Shown here one piece after another: positions 25,601 through 34,679 of a DNA stretch of 64,000 nucleotides. The position numbers and the translations under genes were made by a program. The first letter of the stretch is position 1; the number at the start of each line of letters is the position of its first letter. Origin of the DNA: Lampris incognitus (taxonomy: Eukaryota; Chordata; Actinopteri; Lampriformes; Lampridae); contig NC_079224.1 of assembly GCF_029633865.1 (NCBI RefSeq), positions 22,200,404 to 22,264,403 of the forward strand. The letters are read 5' to 3'. Under the pieces are notes generated by a model. It was not told where the DNA came from and did not search any database. It saw only the letters and a program-made list of their open reading frames with translations.

Positions 25601-26172
25601 AAACATCAGCCTAGGACCAGGTTCAGCCTGCTGAAGCCAGACCTTGCTCGAGTGGTGGGGGACAAACAACAAAAGCAGAAGGACTATCATGACCAAACTG
25701 CCTCGAAGCTGAGACATTTGTCAGAGGGGGACTCAGTACTGATCCGAAACTTCCGTGGAGGAAAGGAGAGGTGGACGAAAGGGACAGTGGAAAAGAGACT
25801 CGGACCAGTCACCTGGTGTGGAATGGAGTGAACCGACGTTCAGTCCACATTGACCATCTGCTGTTCGACCGACCCTCCAGTCCTCCTGAGGCATTTCAGT
25901 TTCAGGATGACCAGATGGGTATCAGCAACACCTACCCTGCAGTTGCGGATTTGGGGGGGAAAGGCACACCTGGAGCCATAGGTGCTAGCCCGTACTCACC
26001 TGAAGATACACCCGTTCCAAGGATGCAGGCTCCGGAGAAGCTTGCAACACCCTTACGAGGTTCGGTGGGCAAGGCCGTGTCGCCTCCTCACCGAGCATCC
26101 ACTTCCCCTGAGGTGGTTGAGCGCCGATACCCTCAGAGAGAGAGGGCACCTCCAAAACGACTGTCTTTGTAA
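22635..26172 (+). pseudogene. G1 Pol: nucleocapsid, protease, RT, RNase H, integrase; several breaks
   Basis: Two CCHC knuckles (CYRCGGNNHAAQVC, CHKCSKVGHIARMC) are followed by protease LDTGAA, then RT with the catalytic FLDDI, RNase H (LACDTS, TDHKPLL, NADALSRLP) and integrase (HQGHPG...CDACQ zinc module, HVDF, SDNGPQFT, and the final Glu in NGAAERAVQ). Breaks seen: a frameshift about 23780-23810 within RT just before the catalytic part, a TAG at 24137, a TAA at 24941 before integrase, and a frameshift near 25815. The last 115 residues continue in a third frame to 26172. Sequence style matches the K02A2.6-like fish Gypsy group. It cannot make an intact polyprotein. Confidence 0.92.
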
Positions 26173-26410
26173 GATCAGCCGAGTTCCTGAATAAAAGAGT
26201 TCCTGAGAGACTAAATTGTTCAACTCCTGTTCAGAAAAAAATGTGAAAAAGAGTTCCTGAGACTGATATGTAAATGGGCAAATGTGGGTCGAAGTGGGTT
26301 GTGTAACCAGTAATGACCAAGTAAAAGATGCTGAAAGTAATTTGCCATATCAGCATGTTTTAGAGTGATAATATTTTATGAGGGGAACTTCATAGTTTAA
26401 GGGGGAGGAG

Positions 26411-26603
26411 TGTAGTAGACCAACAGCGCTACCTAGTGGTGGTTAAGCTAGGCTCTCATATACCCCGGATGTTGACTGCTGCGACAGTCGGAGAGCTACA
26501 ATAAAGAGGACAAGACGTTGGGAATTGGTCTTCGGCTCAAATCACTGTTATGGATATATTAGCAGTATAGGATACATCCAGATAATATAGCGAATATATT
26601 ACA
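26411..26603 (+). repeat. G1 3' LTR
   Basis: 193 bp, one difference from the 5' LTR, preceded by a polypurine tract and followed by the target duplication atcat. Confidence 0.95.
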
Positions 26604-27496
26604 ATCATATTCTGTCCTTGGGGCTGGGATGTCCTCTTCAGCTTTAACAGAAAAGCGAACAGTTAGGATATGCCGGCACAAGCTCACAACAAATTGGTTG
26701 ATTGTACAACAAAAATATCTCCTTACCAGGACAGTGATCCATGCTGCTGACCTGTCCTGGAGTTCCAGAAGGAGCAGGCTGATTTGGTGGAGTGTAAACC
26801 CTTTCATCTCGTCTCCTTTTCCTATGGTACCTTAACATAAAGAAGCTAAATTAATGAACAGAAATACTGATCAGAGGCCATATTACAGGAAATTCCTAAC
26901 TTGCAGATCCTATCTCCACTGTTTGGTTACGATTAGATATTAGGTTATGATTTGCTTAATACCAACTGGAGAAAAATCCTATCTTAGACATCCCTACATT
27001 CACTTTAAACTTAAGATGGTCAATATTTGTAATACAGCCCCATTTTCTCAAAGCCAGCAGCTGCAAGCTCCAAAGTGCACTGAATAGCATGAAATGAAAG
27101 AGGGGAAAAGTCATTCTAAAACAATTAGGAAGTGTTTGGCCTAATTATTCTTACCTTTCCACCTTTGCCTCGGGGTTCCGACTTTGTTTTGTGTACTTAC
27201 ACAGAGGGCACAAAATCAGGATTCTGTGAGCCCAGTGACGCCTCACCTGTAAATAGCCAGACACACCAGATTAGCTAGATAATACCAGCTAACGCCGCTT
27301 ATCGGTTACTTTAGATATTAGTCTACATCTAAACCAGGCATTCCAGTGAAACCAAAGAGTAGATAAATAACTTGCCTGATAGAAAATGGCCGCTGCAAAC
27401 GCCAGCATTTTGGATCGTGTCCTCAGTCCAGTTTCATCAATACTGTAACGTGCATGGATAAGAAGACACGCTGGCCGCTGGCTCGCGGGTCTGACC

Positions 27497-27575
27497 CTTT
27501 AGTCGAGCGGTTAGCGATGTCTCCTGCGGTGCGGGCGATACGGGTTCGCGCCGCGGCAGTTCCTGTGGTTGCGTT
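27497..27575 (+). mobile_element. tRNA-like SINE head next to THAP exon 1
   Basis: tttagtcgagcggttagcga resembles a pol III box A region, and tacgggttcgcgcc resembles box B, spaced as in a tRNA. It lies in what should be THAP intron 1. I take it as a short tRNA-derived repeat, not a functional tRNA, since no proper cloverleaf or acceptor stem is evident. Confidence 0.4.
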
Positions 27576-27794
27576 GTCCCCCGAATTCGCTACAATACGT
27601 TTGATGGCTTGCAACCACAGGCGCTTCCGGTTGCTCTGAAATGGCCGTGATCCCGTCGGAATTGGGTAAAATTTCAATCCGCTCTTGGTAGAGTAGCGAT
27701 TCGTACAGCCAAACGCACAACAACCGGACATTTTGACGCTGGTTATACTTCTGAATAAACTTTGTAATCTCCTCTTCCTCGTCTGAATCCGTGA

Positions 27795-27941
27795 ATGAAT
27801 GGGAGACTTGGGGGGGGGTAGCGTTTCACTTCCGTTGCCTAAATGCGCGCGCATACTTTTGATGACGTAGGCTGTAAAAGGGTCTATTGGACGGCAACAA
27901 TTGACAATTGGGGAGAAAAGGGGGGGCACAAACACACATAC
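27795..27941 (+). repeat. Right transposon end plus SINE A tail (copy A of a ~150-bp duplication)
   Basis: Begins atgaatgggagacttggggg, contains the 19-bp inverted motif acttccgttgcctaaatgc (27828-27846) and gatgacgtagg, and finishes with the SINE A tail acaattggggagaaaag and cacaaacacacatac. A diverged second copy lies at 29653-29807. Confidence 0.85.
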
Positions 27942-29652
27942 TTGCTTTGCTTTAGGTTGTCCGTCGTGTCCGATGATGACAATCCTGCCTCTGTCACTTG
28001 TGAGTCTTCTGTAAAGCCCAATCCGCGATCCACACTGTCTGCCACAGACAGAACAGGTGAGATCACTGACTGGGGGTGTAGGTGTGGTACTGGCTTCATG
28101 TCTCTTCAGATGTCTCCTGGTCCGTCGATCACCGCGGTCCTTCTCGAGGTTTTGCACTCCTTGTTGACAGAGCTGCAGCCAGATGGAGCGTTGGGCGGCA
28201 GTGTCTTCCAGCTGGCTCGGGTTCAGGCCGCACTATTTTATGATGGTCTTCAGTTGGTCTTTGTACCGTTTTTCTGGCCCCCTGCCAAGCGGCGGCCAAG
28301 ATGTAGCTGGCCATACAGCACTTTACACGGTAAGCGCTCCCTTGGCATCCTGATGACGTGACCGAGCCAGCGAAGTTGGTGCTGGGTGACGGTAGCCTCC
28401 ATGCTGATGCAGTTGGTCTTGCGGAGTATTTCAGTATGGGGCACTCGGTCACGCCAGGTTATCCTCAGGATGCATCGCAGGCATCTGATGAAGAAGGCCT
28501 CAAGCATCCTGAGGTGGTGGCTGTACAGGGTCCACGCCTCAAGGCTGTAGAGGAGAGTCGTGACGACAACTGCCAAGTAGACAGATATTTTGGTGTGGAG
28601 GTTGAGGTCTTTGTTTTGAAAGAACCTTCTCTTAAGTCTGCCAAAAGAGGATGACGCTTGTTTAATCCGGTTTTGTATCTCCCTGTCGATGCTGCAGTCG
28701 TCAGAGAAGAAGCTGTCCAGGTATTTGAAGGATTCCACTGTTGCAAGTGTGTAAATGTAGCCATAATGGTGCATACAGTTCATGGATACATTTCATTGAC
28801 ACTTAATTGATATACAGTTTATATATAGTTATTTACATTTCATATTAATAATTGATTCCATGATTTGATTTGTTTTTGATTGTTCCCATGTGCATTTGAG
28901 TCTGGTCTCGCGTTGTTTGGGAGACATGCTTTCGCCTTCTTTTCCGGTCGCGCGCTTCCGCCTGCTTCCTAGCGGGATGATGCATGGACTGCCGGGTGGC
29001 CCGCGGTCTTTTCTCGTTGTTCGCGGACATCATGGGTTAATGTTTGTCACGGAAGCTATAAGGACAATCATTGCGAGTTTCACGGACAATTCCCTCATTC
29101 TGACATGCAGCCAACGAGGTACGTTATGTATGCTATGTGTAGCCCACGTTATGTGCGGTCTGATTTTATGTTAATTGTGCTAATTGTATTGTTCATGTGT
29201 ACAGTTTTCACGGTGTTGTTGGAGATTTGGAGACTTCATTAAACCTGTTCAAGAAAGCTACTTGTGCTCGCCGTGCCTTGGGGGATTTACAAAGTGGTTT
29301 GTCGGAGATGGTGGAGGTTGGTGAATGAGATGGGGGAGTAGATGCCCACTGGCATACTACTTCAGTCTTTGCCACATTTATAGAGAGCCCCATCCTACCA
29401 TACGCCCTTGCAGAAGCTGCAAGGGTAGCTTGTTGTGCCTCGGATGTGTGGGCCACAACTGCACAATCATCTGCGTACTGTAACTCGATGATGTGCTCAG
29501 ATGTCATTTTTGTGACCGCTTGGAGCCTACGGATGTTAAATAGGTTTCCATCTAGTCTGAAGTCCACAGTAACCCCACTGTCCTTCCTGATTCCCTTGTG
29601 GAGCAGCAATGTCACACACAGGAGGAATATGTTAAAGAGAACTGGAGCAAGG
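27942..29652 (-). mobile_element. 5'-truncated non-LTR retrotransposon (LINE), split by a solo LTR
   Basis: On the minus strand the RT starts at LAPVLFNIFL (near 29650), runs through the catalytic LQYADDCAVVAHT and NVAKTEVVCQ to 29292, then resumes after the solo LTR with ATVESFKYLDSFFSDDCSID. It ends in RWLGHVIRMPRERLP and, after a frameshift near 28180-28250, a C-terminal CCHH-like finger CSVCGRQCGSRIGLYR. This C-terminal finger and RT style are common in a widespread animal LINE group. The element is 5'-truncated inside RT. I did not place the clade. Confidence 0.88.
28750..29291 (+). mobile_element. Solo LTR (542 bp) inside the LINE
   Basis: Starts tgtaaatg and ends gatttaca, so the ends are 7-bp inverted repeats and TG...CA. 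It is flanked by a perfect 5-bp duplication aagtg (28745-28749 and 29292-29296). Removing it with one duplication copy rejoins the LINE reading frame. attaaa near 29239 may be its poly(A) signal. No internal retroelement genes, so this is a solo LTR from recombination. It is unlike the 191-193-bp LTRs of the three Gypsy elements. Confidence 0.88.
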
Positions 29653-29807
29653 ATGAATGGGAGACTTGGGGGGGGGGTAGCGTTTCACTTCCATTGCCTA
29701 AATGCGCGTGCGTACTTTTGATGACGTAGGCTGTAAAAGGGTCTATTGGACGGGTACATTTTACAATTGGGGAGAAAAAAAGGGGGGGGGGGCACAAACA
29801 CACATAC
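29653..29807 (+). repeat. Copy B of the ~150-bp transposon-end/SINE-tail repeat
   Basis: Matches 27795-27941 along its whole length with roughly 10% differences and small length changes in G and A runs. The two copies exactly bracket the LINE. Confidence 0.85.
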
Positions 29808-29997
29808 ACACACACAACAATGTTTACGTGATCCGACTTAAAATGGCGACGACGACGGCGGTGTGGCGTTGTTCTCCCTTGGGCTGGCGAACTGCCTAAA
29901 ATGCGCAGTGTTTTGAGCGTCGCGCAAAGTAGTCCGTCCGTTTTTAGTACGAAACATTGTGTGTAACTCGATTTTTAAAAAAAATAATAGGCCTTAC
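29808..29997. other. Short non-coding stretch before Gypsy G2
   Basis: Contains an ATG in good context (aaaATGGCG near 29843) in a GC-rich setting, but the frame closes after 18 codons (MATTTAVWRCSPLGWRTA) and no splice donor is evident, so I do not call a gene. Confidence 0.4.
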
Positions 29998-30190
29998 TGT
30001 AATGATCTGTGCCGTCTGGCTATGTTAACTTATAACATTAATGAAGCAAGGACGACTTCTCTCGTGCTGGGCGTTTATTCACCGACCGGATTCCGACTGA
30101 CGTTGTTACGTACATCACGTGACTTTGTTGTGGCGCTACGGAAAGCCGTAAGGGACATTAGCAAATCAAATATTACTAGCAAATATTACA
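29998..30190 (-). repeat. G2 3' LTR (minus-strand element)
   Basis: 193 bp, identical by eye to 32590-32782. On the minus strand it starts TGTAATATTTGC and ends CAGATCATTACA. Confidence 0.95.
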
Positions 30191-30511
30191 TCTCCCTTTT
30201 TCTGAAAAGTGCTGCTTTCTCTGCAGAGATACAGATCACATTGAGCACGTTTATAAGCGAATACAATCTTAATAAGAAAGAATATGAAAGTGGAACTCAT
30301 ATAACTGGACTGCAACAAAGTAGTGTAAAACATTTCCTTCACTGTCTAAATGTGACACCATAATAACATTTCATCTTTTTTTTTTCATTTCATTACTGGT
30401 AACTGCAAACAGCAGGTAGGTACATAAGGTAAGTGAACGCTGTAAATATTTCTTTTCAAAACATAGCAGGTATAGTACAGGTTGGTGTAAAATTCTCTCT
30501 TTTTTTAACAT

Positions 30512-31993
30512 TCATAAGTCAAGGATTTGTCTTGGTTTGATCGTGCGACCTGACCTCGTGGTGTAACCAGGCTGTGTGTCTGGTTGTCGCTGATTGTTCG
30601 TGTCTGGAGGTTCAGCATGCTCTTGCTGATGGGCTTGTGTGTTGTTGTTAACGCTGGTAACAGTCTGCTGTGAAGTGTGTGTGTGTGTAGTGTGAGTGTT
30701 CACTCTGCTTTGTCGCAGGTGTTGACGGTTGCGTTGGTAGATCTGACCTTCTTTGGTTTGGATGTGGTAGCTCCTGTCTGTGTTCGCTGGTCTTTCCACA
30801 GTTGCAGGTCTCCAGGATCCATCCTCCTGCCGGAAGCGGATTGGTGTGCCTGCGGGCAGGTGGGGCAGAGGTTTGGCTGTTCGGTTGTAGTATGCCTGCT
30901 GGCGCTGTTGACATACCTCTCTCCTTTTGTGAACATCCTCCTGACTGGCGATCTGTGGCTGCAGGTGTTTTGCTGTTGATGGGAGAATGGACCGCAGCCT
31001 CCGACTCATCAGTAGCTGTGCCGGTGATTTCAGGTTGTCCACCGGTGTGTTGCGATACTCCAGTAAGCTCATGTAGGGGTCTTTGTTCTCAGCTTTGGCT
31101 TTGTCCAGGATGCGTTTGGCCGTCTGGACAGTCTTCTCGGAGAGGCCGTTGCTCTGTGGGTAGTGGGGGCTTGTGGTGGTGTGTGAGAAACCCCATGTCT
31201 GTGAGAAGTTGCGGAACTCACCAGAGCTGTAGCACGGACCGTTGTCGCTGATGATAGTCTCGGGGATTCCGTGTCGAGCCATTGCTGCTTTCAGCTTCAT
31301 GATGACGGCAGATGAGGTGCAGCTGTAAAGTCTTTCTAGCTCGAAGAATCTGGAGTAGTAGTCCACAGTGACTATGAAGTCCTGTGAGTTCCATGTGAAT
31401 AGGTCTGTGCCTATCACTTGCCACGGCCGCTCGGGTATGGCGTGTGACATCATTGGTTCCTTTGCATTTGCGCTGCGCCGTTCTTGGCATATGCTGCAGT
31501 CTGCTACCGCATCCTCGATCTGTTTCCCCATGCCAGGCCAGAACAGTAAGTCTCTTGCTCGGCATTTGCTTTTTTCCACGCCAAGGTGGCCGGCATGGAT
31601 GCGCTGTATCATGTCCTTGCGAAGCTTTTGGGGGACAATGATTCTCTCACCTTTGAACAGGATACCGTCCATTTCTGAGATTTCTGCTCTGTGGTTCCAG
31701 TATTCCTGGATGCTGGGCGGGCACTTTTTCTTTGTGTCTGGCCAGCCAGTGAGTGTGGCTCGTCTGAGTGCGGTGAGCTGTGGATCTTGCGCTGTTTCCT
31801 GCTTGATTTCTGTGAGTCTTGTGTCGCTCACAGGGATGTTGCTGAGGACTGTGTGCACTTGGGCCTCCATCCCTTCCTGTAGGTCACTGTCGTGGTGTTC
31901 TATTGACTTGCGTGACAGTGTGTCGGCCACCGGTATGTCCTTACCGGGGCGGTGGATGATTTGGATGTCGTATTTTTGGAGCGCCAGGATCAT
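30512..31993 (-). pseudogene. G2 integrase with RNase H tail, 493 aa
   Basis: Open frame beginning in the RNase H tail (PGKDIPVADTLSRKS), followed by an H2C2 zinc module (HAGHLG...CSICQ) and the integrase core: GTDLF for the first Asp, ISDNGPCYSS for the second, and SPHYPQSNGLSEKTV for the Glu. A C-terminal part ends TTRSGRTIKPRQILDL. The frame itself is unbroken, but the protease, RT and RNase H core that should precede it are deleted and it lies in a different frame from Gag, so it cannot be made as a normal polyprotein. The listed ATG is just the first Met after the deletion. Confidence 0.9.
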
Positions 31994-32031
31994 CCGTTGC
32001 AGCCGGGGTGGTGCTGCTGCCAGTGGCTTTT

Positions 32032-32556
32032 TTAGTATTGCCTTGCTAGCTCGTGTGAGCGGGCTACATCTATGGCTTTTTCTAGCGTTAGCTCAGCTCC
32101 CTGGCTAAGTAGCTTTTCTCTCACTCTGGGTGAGTTGGTGGCAAACACGATGCGGTCCCTGACCATCTCGTCGGCATTTGGGTAGCCACAGTCTTTGACT
32201 AGGAGCTTTAGCTCAGTTACAAATTGTTCGAAGGATTCACTCTCTCCCTGCATCTTTTCATGAAATTTATATCTGGCATAAATCGGGTTTGCTTTGGGGG
32301 TGATGTACTCAGTGTACTTATCGTAGTACGTTTCTAGCTTCTTGGCTTGTTCTCCGCTGAGTGTCCAAGTGTTGTGCACATCGCGCCCTTTTTCCCCTAT
32401 CCAGAGCAGGAGGTAGCTGCATTTCTCCTCTTCGTTCTTCCCGCGCAGGGGGCCCTTGAACATTAGCTCCGTTGTTTGTCGAAATCGTCTCCATGCTTCA
32501 GGTAAGTTCGCCGATTCCCAGTCCATCCGTGGAGCTGGAACGCCGTACGAATCCAT
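32032..32556 (-). CDS. G2 Gag fragment (174 aa)
   Basis: Starts MDSYGVPAPRMDWESANLPE shortly after the 5' LTR and primer site. The WRRFRQTTELMFKGPLRGKN, FHEKMQGESESFEQFVTELK and MVRDRIVFATNSPRVREKLL stretches are typical Gypsy capsid. It ends soon after ARSHELARQY, at the deletion junction, before any zinc knuckle. The capsid domain may be whole, the nucleocapsid is lost. Confidence 0.88.
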   Translation of the reverse strand: MDSYGVPAPRMDWESANLPEAWRRFRQTTELMFKGPLRGKNEEEKCSYLLLWIGEKGRDVHNTWTLSGEQAKKLETYYDKYTEYITPKANPIYARYKFHEKMQGESESFEQFVTELKLLVKDCGYPNADEMVRDRIVFATNSPRVREKLLSQGAELTLEKAIDVARSHELARQY

Positions 32557-32589
32557 ATTGGGTATTTAAACTCCGCTACTCTGACACCA

Positions 32590-32782
32590 TGTAATGATCT
32601 GTGCCGTCTGGCTATGTTAACTTATAACATTAATGAAGCAAGGACGACTTCTCTCGTGCTGGGCGTTTATTCACCGACCGGATTCCGACTGACGTTGTTA
32701 CGTACATCACGTGACTTTGTTGTGGCGCTACGGAAAGCCGTAAGGGACATTAGCAAATCAAATATTACTAGCAAATATTACA
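32590..32782 (-). repeat. G2 5' LTR (minus-strand element)
   Basis: Identical by eye to the other LTR, flanked outside by the target duplication cttac. Confidence 0.95.
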
Positions 32783-32865
32783 CTTACGGAGGTCGGTTCG
32801 AAAGTACGGGAGTTTGTATGTCGGGCGTTCGTAACCCGGGACCACCTGTATATGCATACATTTTT

Positions 32866-33213
32866 CCCTTACCAAAAATGAGTATACTTACAGTATATTT
32901 TTTAAGTATACTTTAAGTTAAGTCCAAGTATACTTGTAGACTTATATTTATAGTATACTTGTAGTATACTTGCTAAAATACTAAATTCGGACCACTTGAA
33001 GTATACTATGAGTATACTCTGAGTAAGTATACTATGAGTAAGTATACTATGAGTATACGAGTATATTCATAGTATACTTCAAGTGGTCCGAATTTAGTAT
33101 TTTAGCAAGTATGCTACAAGTATACTATAAATATAAGTCTACAAGTATACTTGGACTTAACTTAAAGTATACTTGAAAAAATATACTGTAAGTATACTCA
33201 TTTTTGGTAAGGG
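32866..33213. mobile_element. 348-bp near-perfect palindrome, MITE-like
   Basis: Outer ends are cccttaccaaaaatgagtat and its reverse complement. Arms of about 150 bp match almost base for base, including ctaaattcggaccacttgaa and its inverse, around a short centre of agtaagtatactatg repeats. The 7-mer agtatac or gtatact recurs about 20 times. It has no ORF, so it is best read as a non-autonomous foldback or MITE-type element. No clear target duplication was found. Confidence 0.88.
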
Positions 33214-33239
33214 TTATCATGCATGGGCCTCAGTGAAAG

Positions 33240-33460
33240 TCGACCAGATCCGGCAGCTCAGCCAACTGGGCCGCAGCGCCACAACGTACAACATGTACGC
33301 CCATCTCCACATGTAGGTTGAAGTTCAGAGCCTGAAGAGGATATTATCTGTTTTGACGGCTGAGGGTCAGTGTGTTTTGAGACGCTGGGCCTCATCGTGT
33401 TCCAGCCACTGAGCCAACGGAGACTTCCCTTTTAGAGACACTTGACATCGAATAAACATG
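33240..33460 (+). other. Possible terminal exon of an unidentified gene
   Basis: After a possible acceptor (gggcctcag at 33223-33231) an open frame reads KVDQIRQLSQLGRSATTYNMYAHLHM then TAG (near 33315), with aataaa near 33451. Codon use and composition look exonic, but no upstream exon was found and I do not recognise the peptide. It could be a decayed host exon. Confidence 0.25.
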
Positions 33461-33469
33461 TTTTCCTTG

Positions 33470-34335
33470 ACCGTCGCTCGTCACGCATTTTGGATCTTGC
33501 ACAAGCTAAGAAACACGATCCTGATCTCTCATCCAACCCCACATGTTGTTGTCATTCTTATCATTCTTTACACATTTGCTAATGTGATGGTTGGGAGTTG
33601 GAGATGTACACAGCAGTGTAAATGGACAGTGTTCATTTAATTTATGATGCCAGTGTTTCGGCATTTTGTTGTCTCCGATTCCCATTCATCTGCAAATGTT
33701 TGTTGCTGACACAGTTTCTTGCAAAACCTTCACCATTCACTTGATAATTACAAACGTTATCATTCCTTTTTTTCTTTCATTTTAGGTCATATTAGATACG
33801 ATCTAATAGCTGCAATTTTCCTCTTCACGGTGCTCTTTTCAGGGCAATGACAGCTCAAAAAGATATGATTCATATCGTTGTATTATGAGAAAGTGGCTTG
33901 ACAACCTCCCTTGGTAGGTAACAACAGAATCATGATGCTTTTTTGTGGTCTTTGTATTACCCGCATTTATTATTGTGTTCATTAACCCAGATAGTAACTT
34001 CATTGACCATAATAACAGCTATGGTGTGTGTGCGTGTGCATGTGTGTGAGCGTGTGTGTGTGTGTGTGTGTGTGCGCATGTCCAACATAGCAGTGTTGTT
34101 ATACAACACAAGTTTGTTGGATAGCAGGAGGCTCAAAGCAGTGTTGTATAACAACACAATAACTCATAATGATTTTCAACATTATTAATATTTGTGTGAT
34201 AAATGTGCTACCCGAAAACTAGGTCATTTGTAATCAGGTTCAAGAAATAAACACCTAATTTTCTGCTTATGTACATTTTGACCCCCCCCCCCCACCACAT
34301 AATATAGCCTTGCTATTCATGGCCTACTTTCTACT
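33470..34335. other. Non-coding stretch before SINE B copy 2
   Basis: Nothing convincing except a small inverted repeat (gtgttgttatacaacac and gtgttgtataacaacac, 34092-34160) and a short TG run near 34050. Confidence 0.5.
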
Positions 34336-34345
34336 ACCTTGATCA

Positions 34346-34661
34346 TTCATTCAGTATCCAAACCACTTATCCTGCTCAGGGTGGCGGGGATGCTGGAGCC
34401 TATCTCAGCAGTCATTGGGTGGCAGGCGGGAAGACACCCTGGACAGGCCGCCAGACCATCACAGGACCCACACATACACAAACATTCATACCTAGGGACA
34501 ATTTAGTACGGCTGATTCACCTGATTTACATGTCTTTGGACTGTGGGAGGAAACCGGAGCACACAGGGAGAACATGCAAACTTCACATAGAGGACAACCC
34601 GGGGCTCGAACCCGGGACCTTCTTGCTGTGAGGCGACCACGCTAACCACCGTGCCACCCCC
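34346..34661 (-). mobile_element. tRNA-derived SINE, family B copy 2, complete
   Basis: On the minus strand it begins ggggtggcacggtggttagc, with box B near cgggttcgagcc, and passes through gtttgcatgttctccctgtg to the 3' end aggataagtggtttggatac. The 10-bp duplication accttgatca flanks it (34336-34345 and 34662-34671). Confidence 0.9.
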
Positions 34662-34679
34662 ACCTTGATCAAGTTTTAA

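Larger units (their letters stand above)
21741..26603 (+). mobile_element. Ty3/Gypsy LTR retrotransposon G1, inserted in the THAP gene
   Basis: Two 193-bp LTRs (21741-21933, 26411-26603) start TGTAGTAGAC and end ATATTACA. The target duplication atcat is perfect (21736-21740 and 26604-26608). Just inside the left LTR is a likely primer site starting tggcgacgag. Just before the right LTR is the polypurine tract aagggggaggag. Gene order is gag, protease, RT, RNase H, integrase. Confidence 0.97.
21544..27731 (-). pseudogene. THAP-domain, coiled-coil transposon gene, four exons, disrupted
   Basis: Exon 1 (about 27600-27731) starts MSGCCAFGCTNRYSTKSG and has the THAP C2 half plus the LKFYPIP and W..AIKR positions. 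Exon 2 (27155-27246) holds the THAP end PDFVPSV, then a frame break before KYTKQSRN. Exon 3 (26727-26830) is basic (YHRKRRRDER) and proline-rich. Exon 4 ends at 26641 on the right and continues past the Gypsy insertion to the TGA at 21544. Its last 60 residues form a coiled coil (LQNDYVNLQQECVKL) and a Ser-rich tail. Splice sites and phases agree at the exon 2/3 and 3/4 joints. THAP domains bind DNA through zinc; in transposons they recognise the ends. No DDE catalytic domain follows, so this may be an accessory protein. The second half of the THAP finger is poorly represented. Confidence 0.65.
29998..32782 (-). mobile_element. Ty3/Gypsy LTR retrotransposon G2, internally deleted
   Basis: Two 193-bp LTRs (29998-30190, 32590-32782) read identical throughout. 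Target duplication cttac is perfect (29993-29997 and 32783-32787). On the minus strand the primer site begins TGGTGTCAGAG right after the 5' LTR, and the polypurine tract AAAAAGGGAGA precedes the 3' LTR. The centre (nucleocapsid, protease, RT, most of RNase H) is missing, leaving Gag joined near 32030 to the end of RNase H. Confidence 0.96.

Noticed and set aside
31368..32108. 246-codon plus-strand ORF
   Set aside because: Antisense shadow of the G2 integrase.
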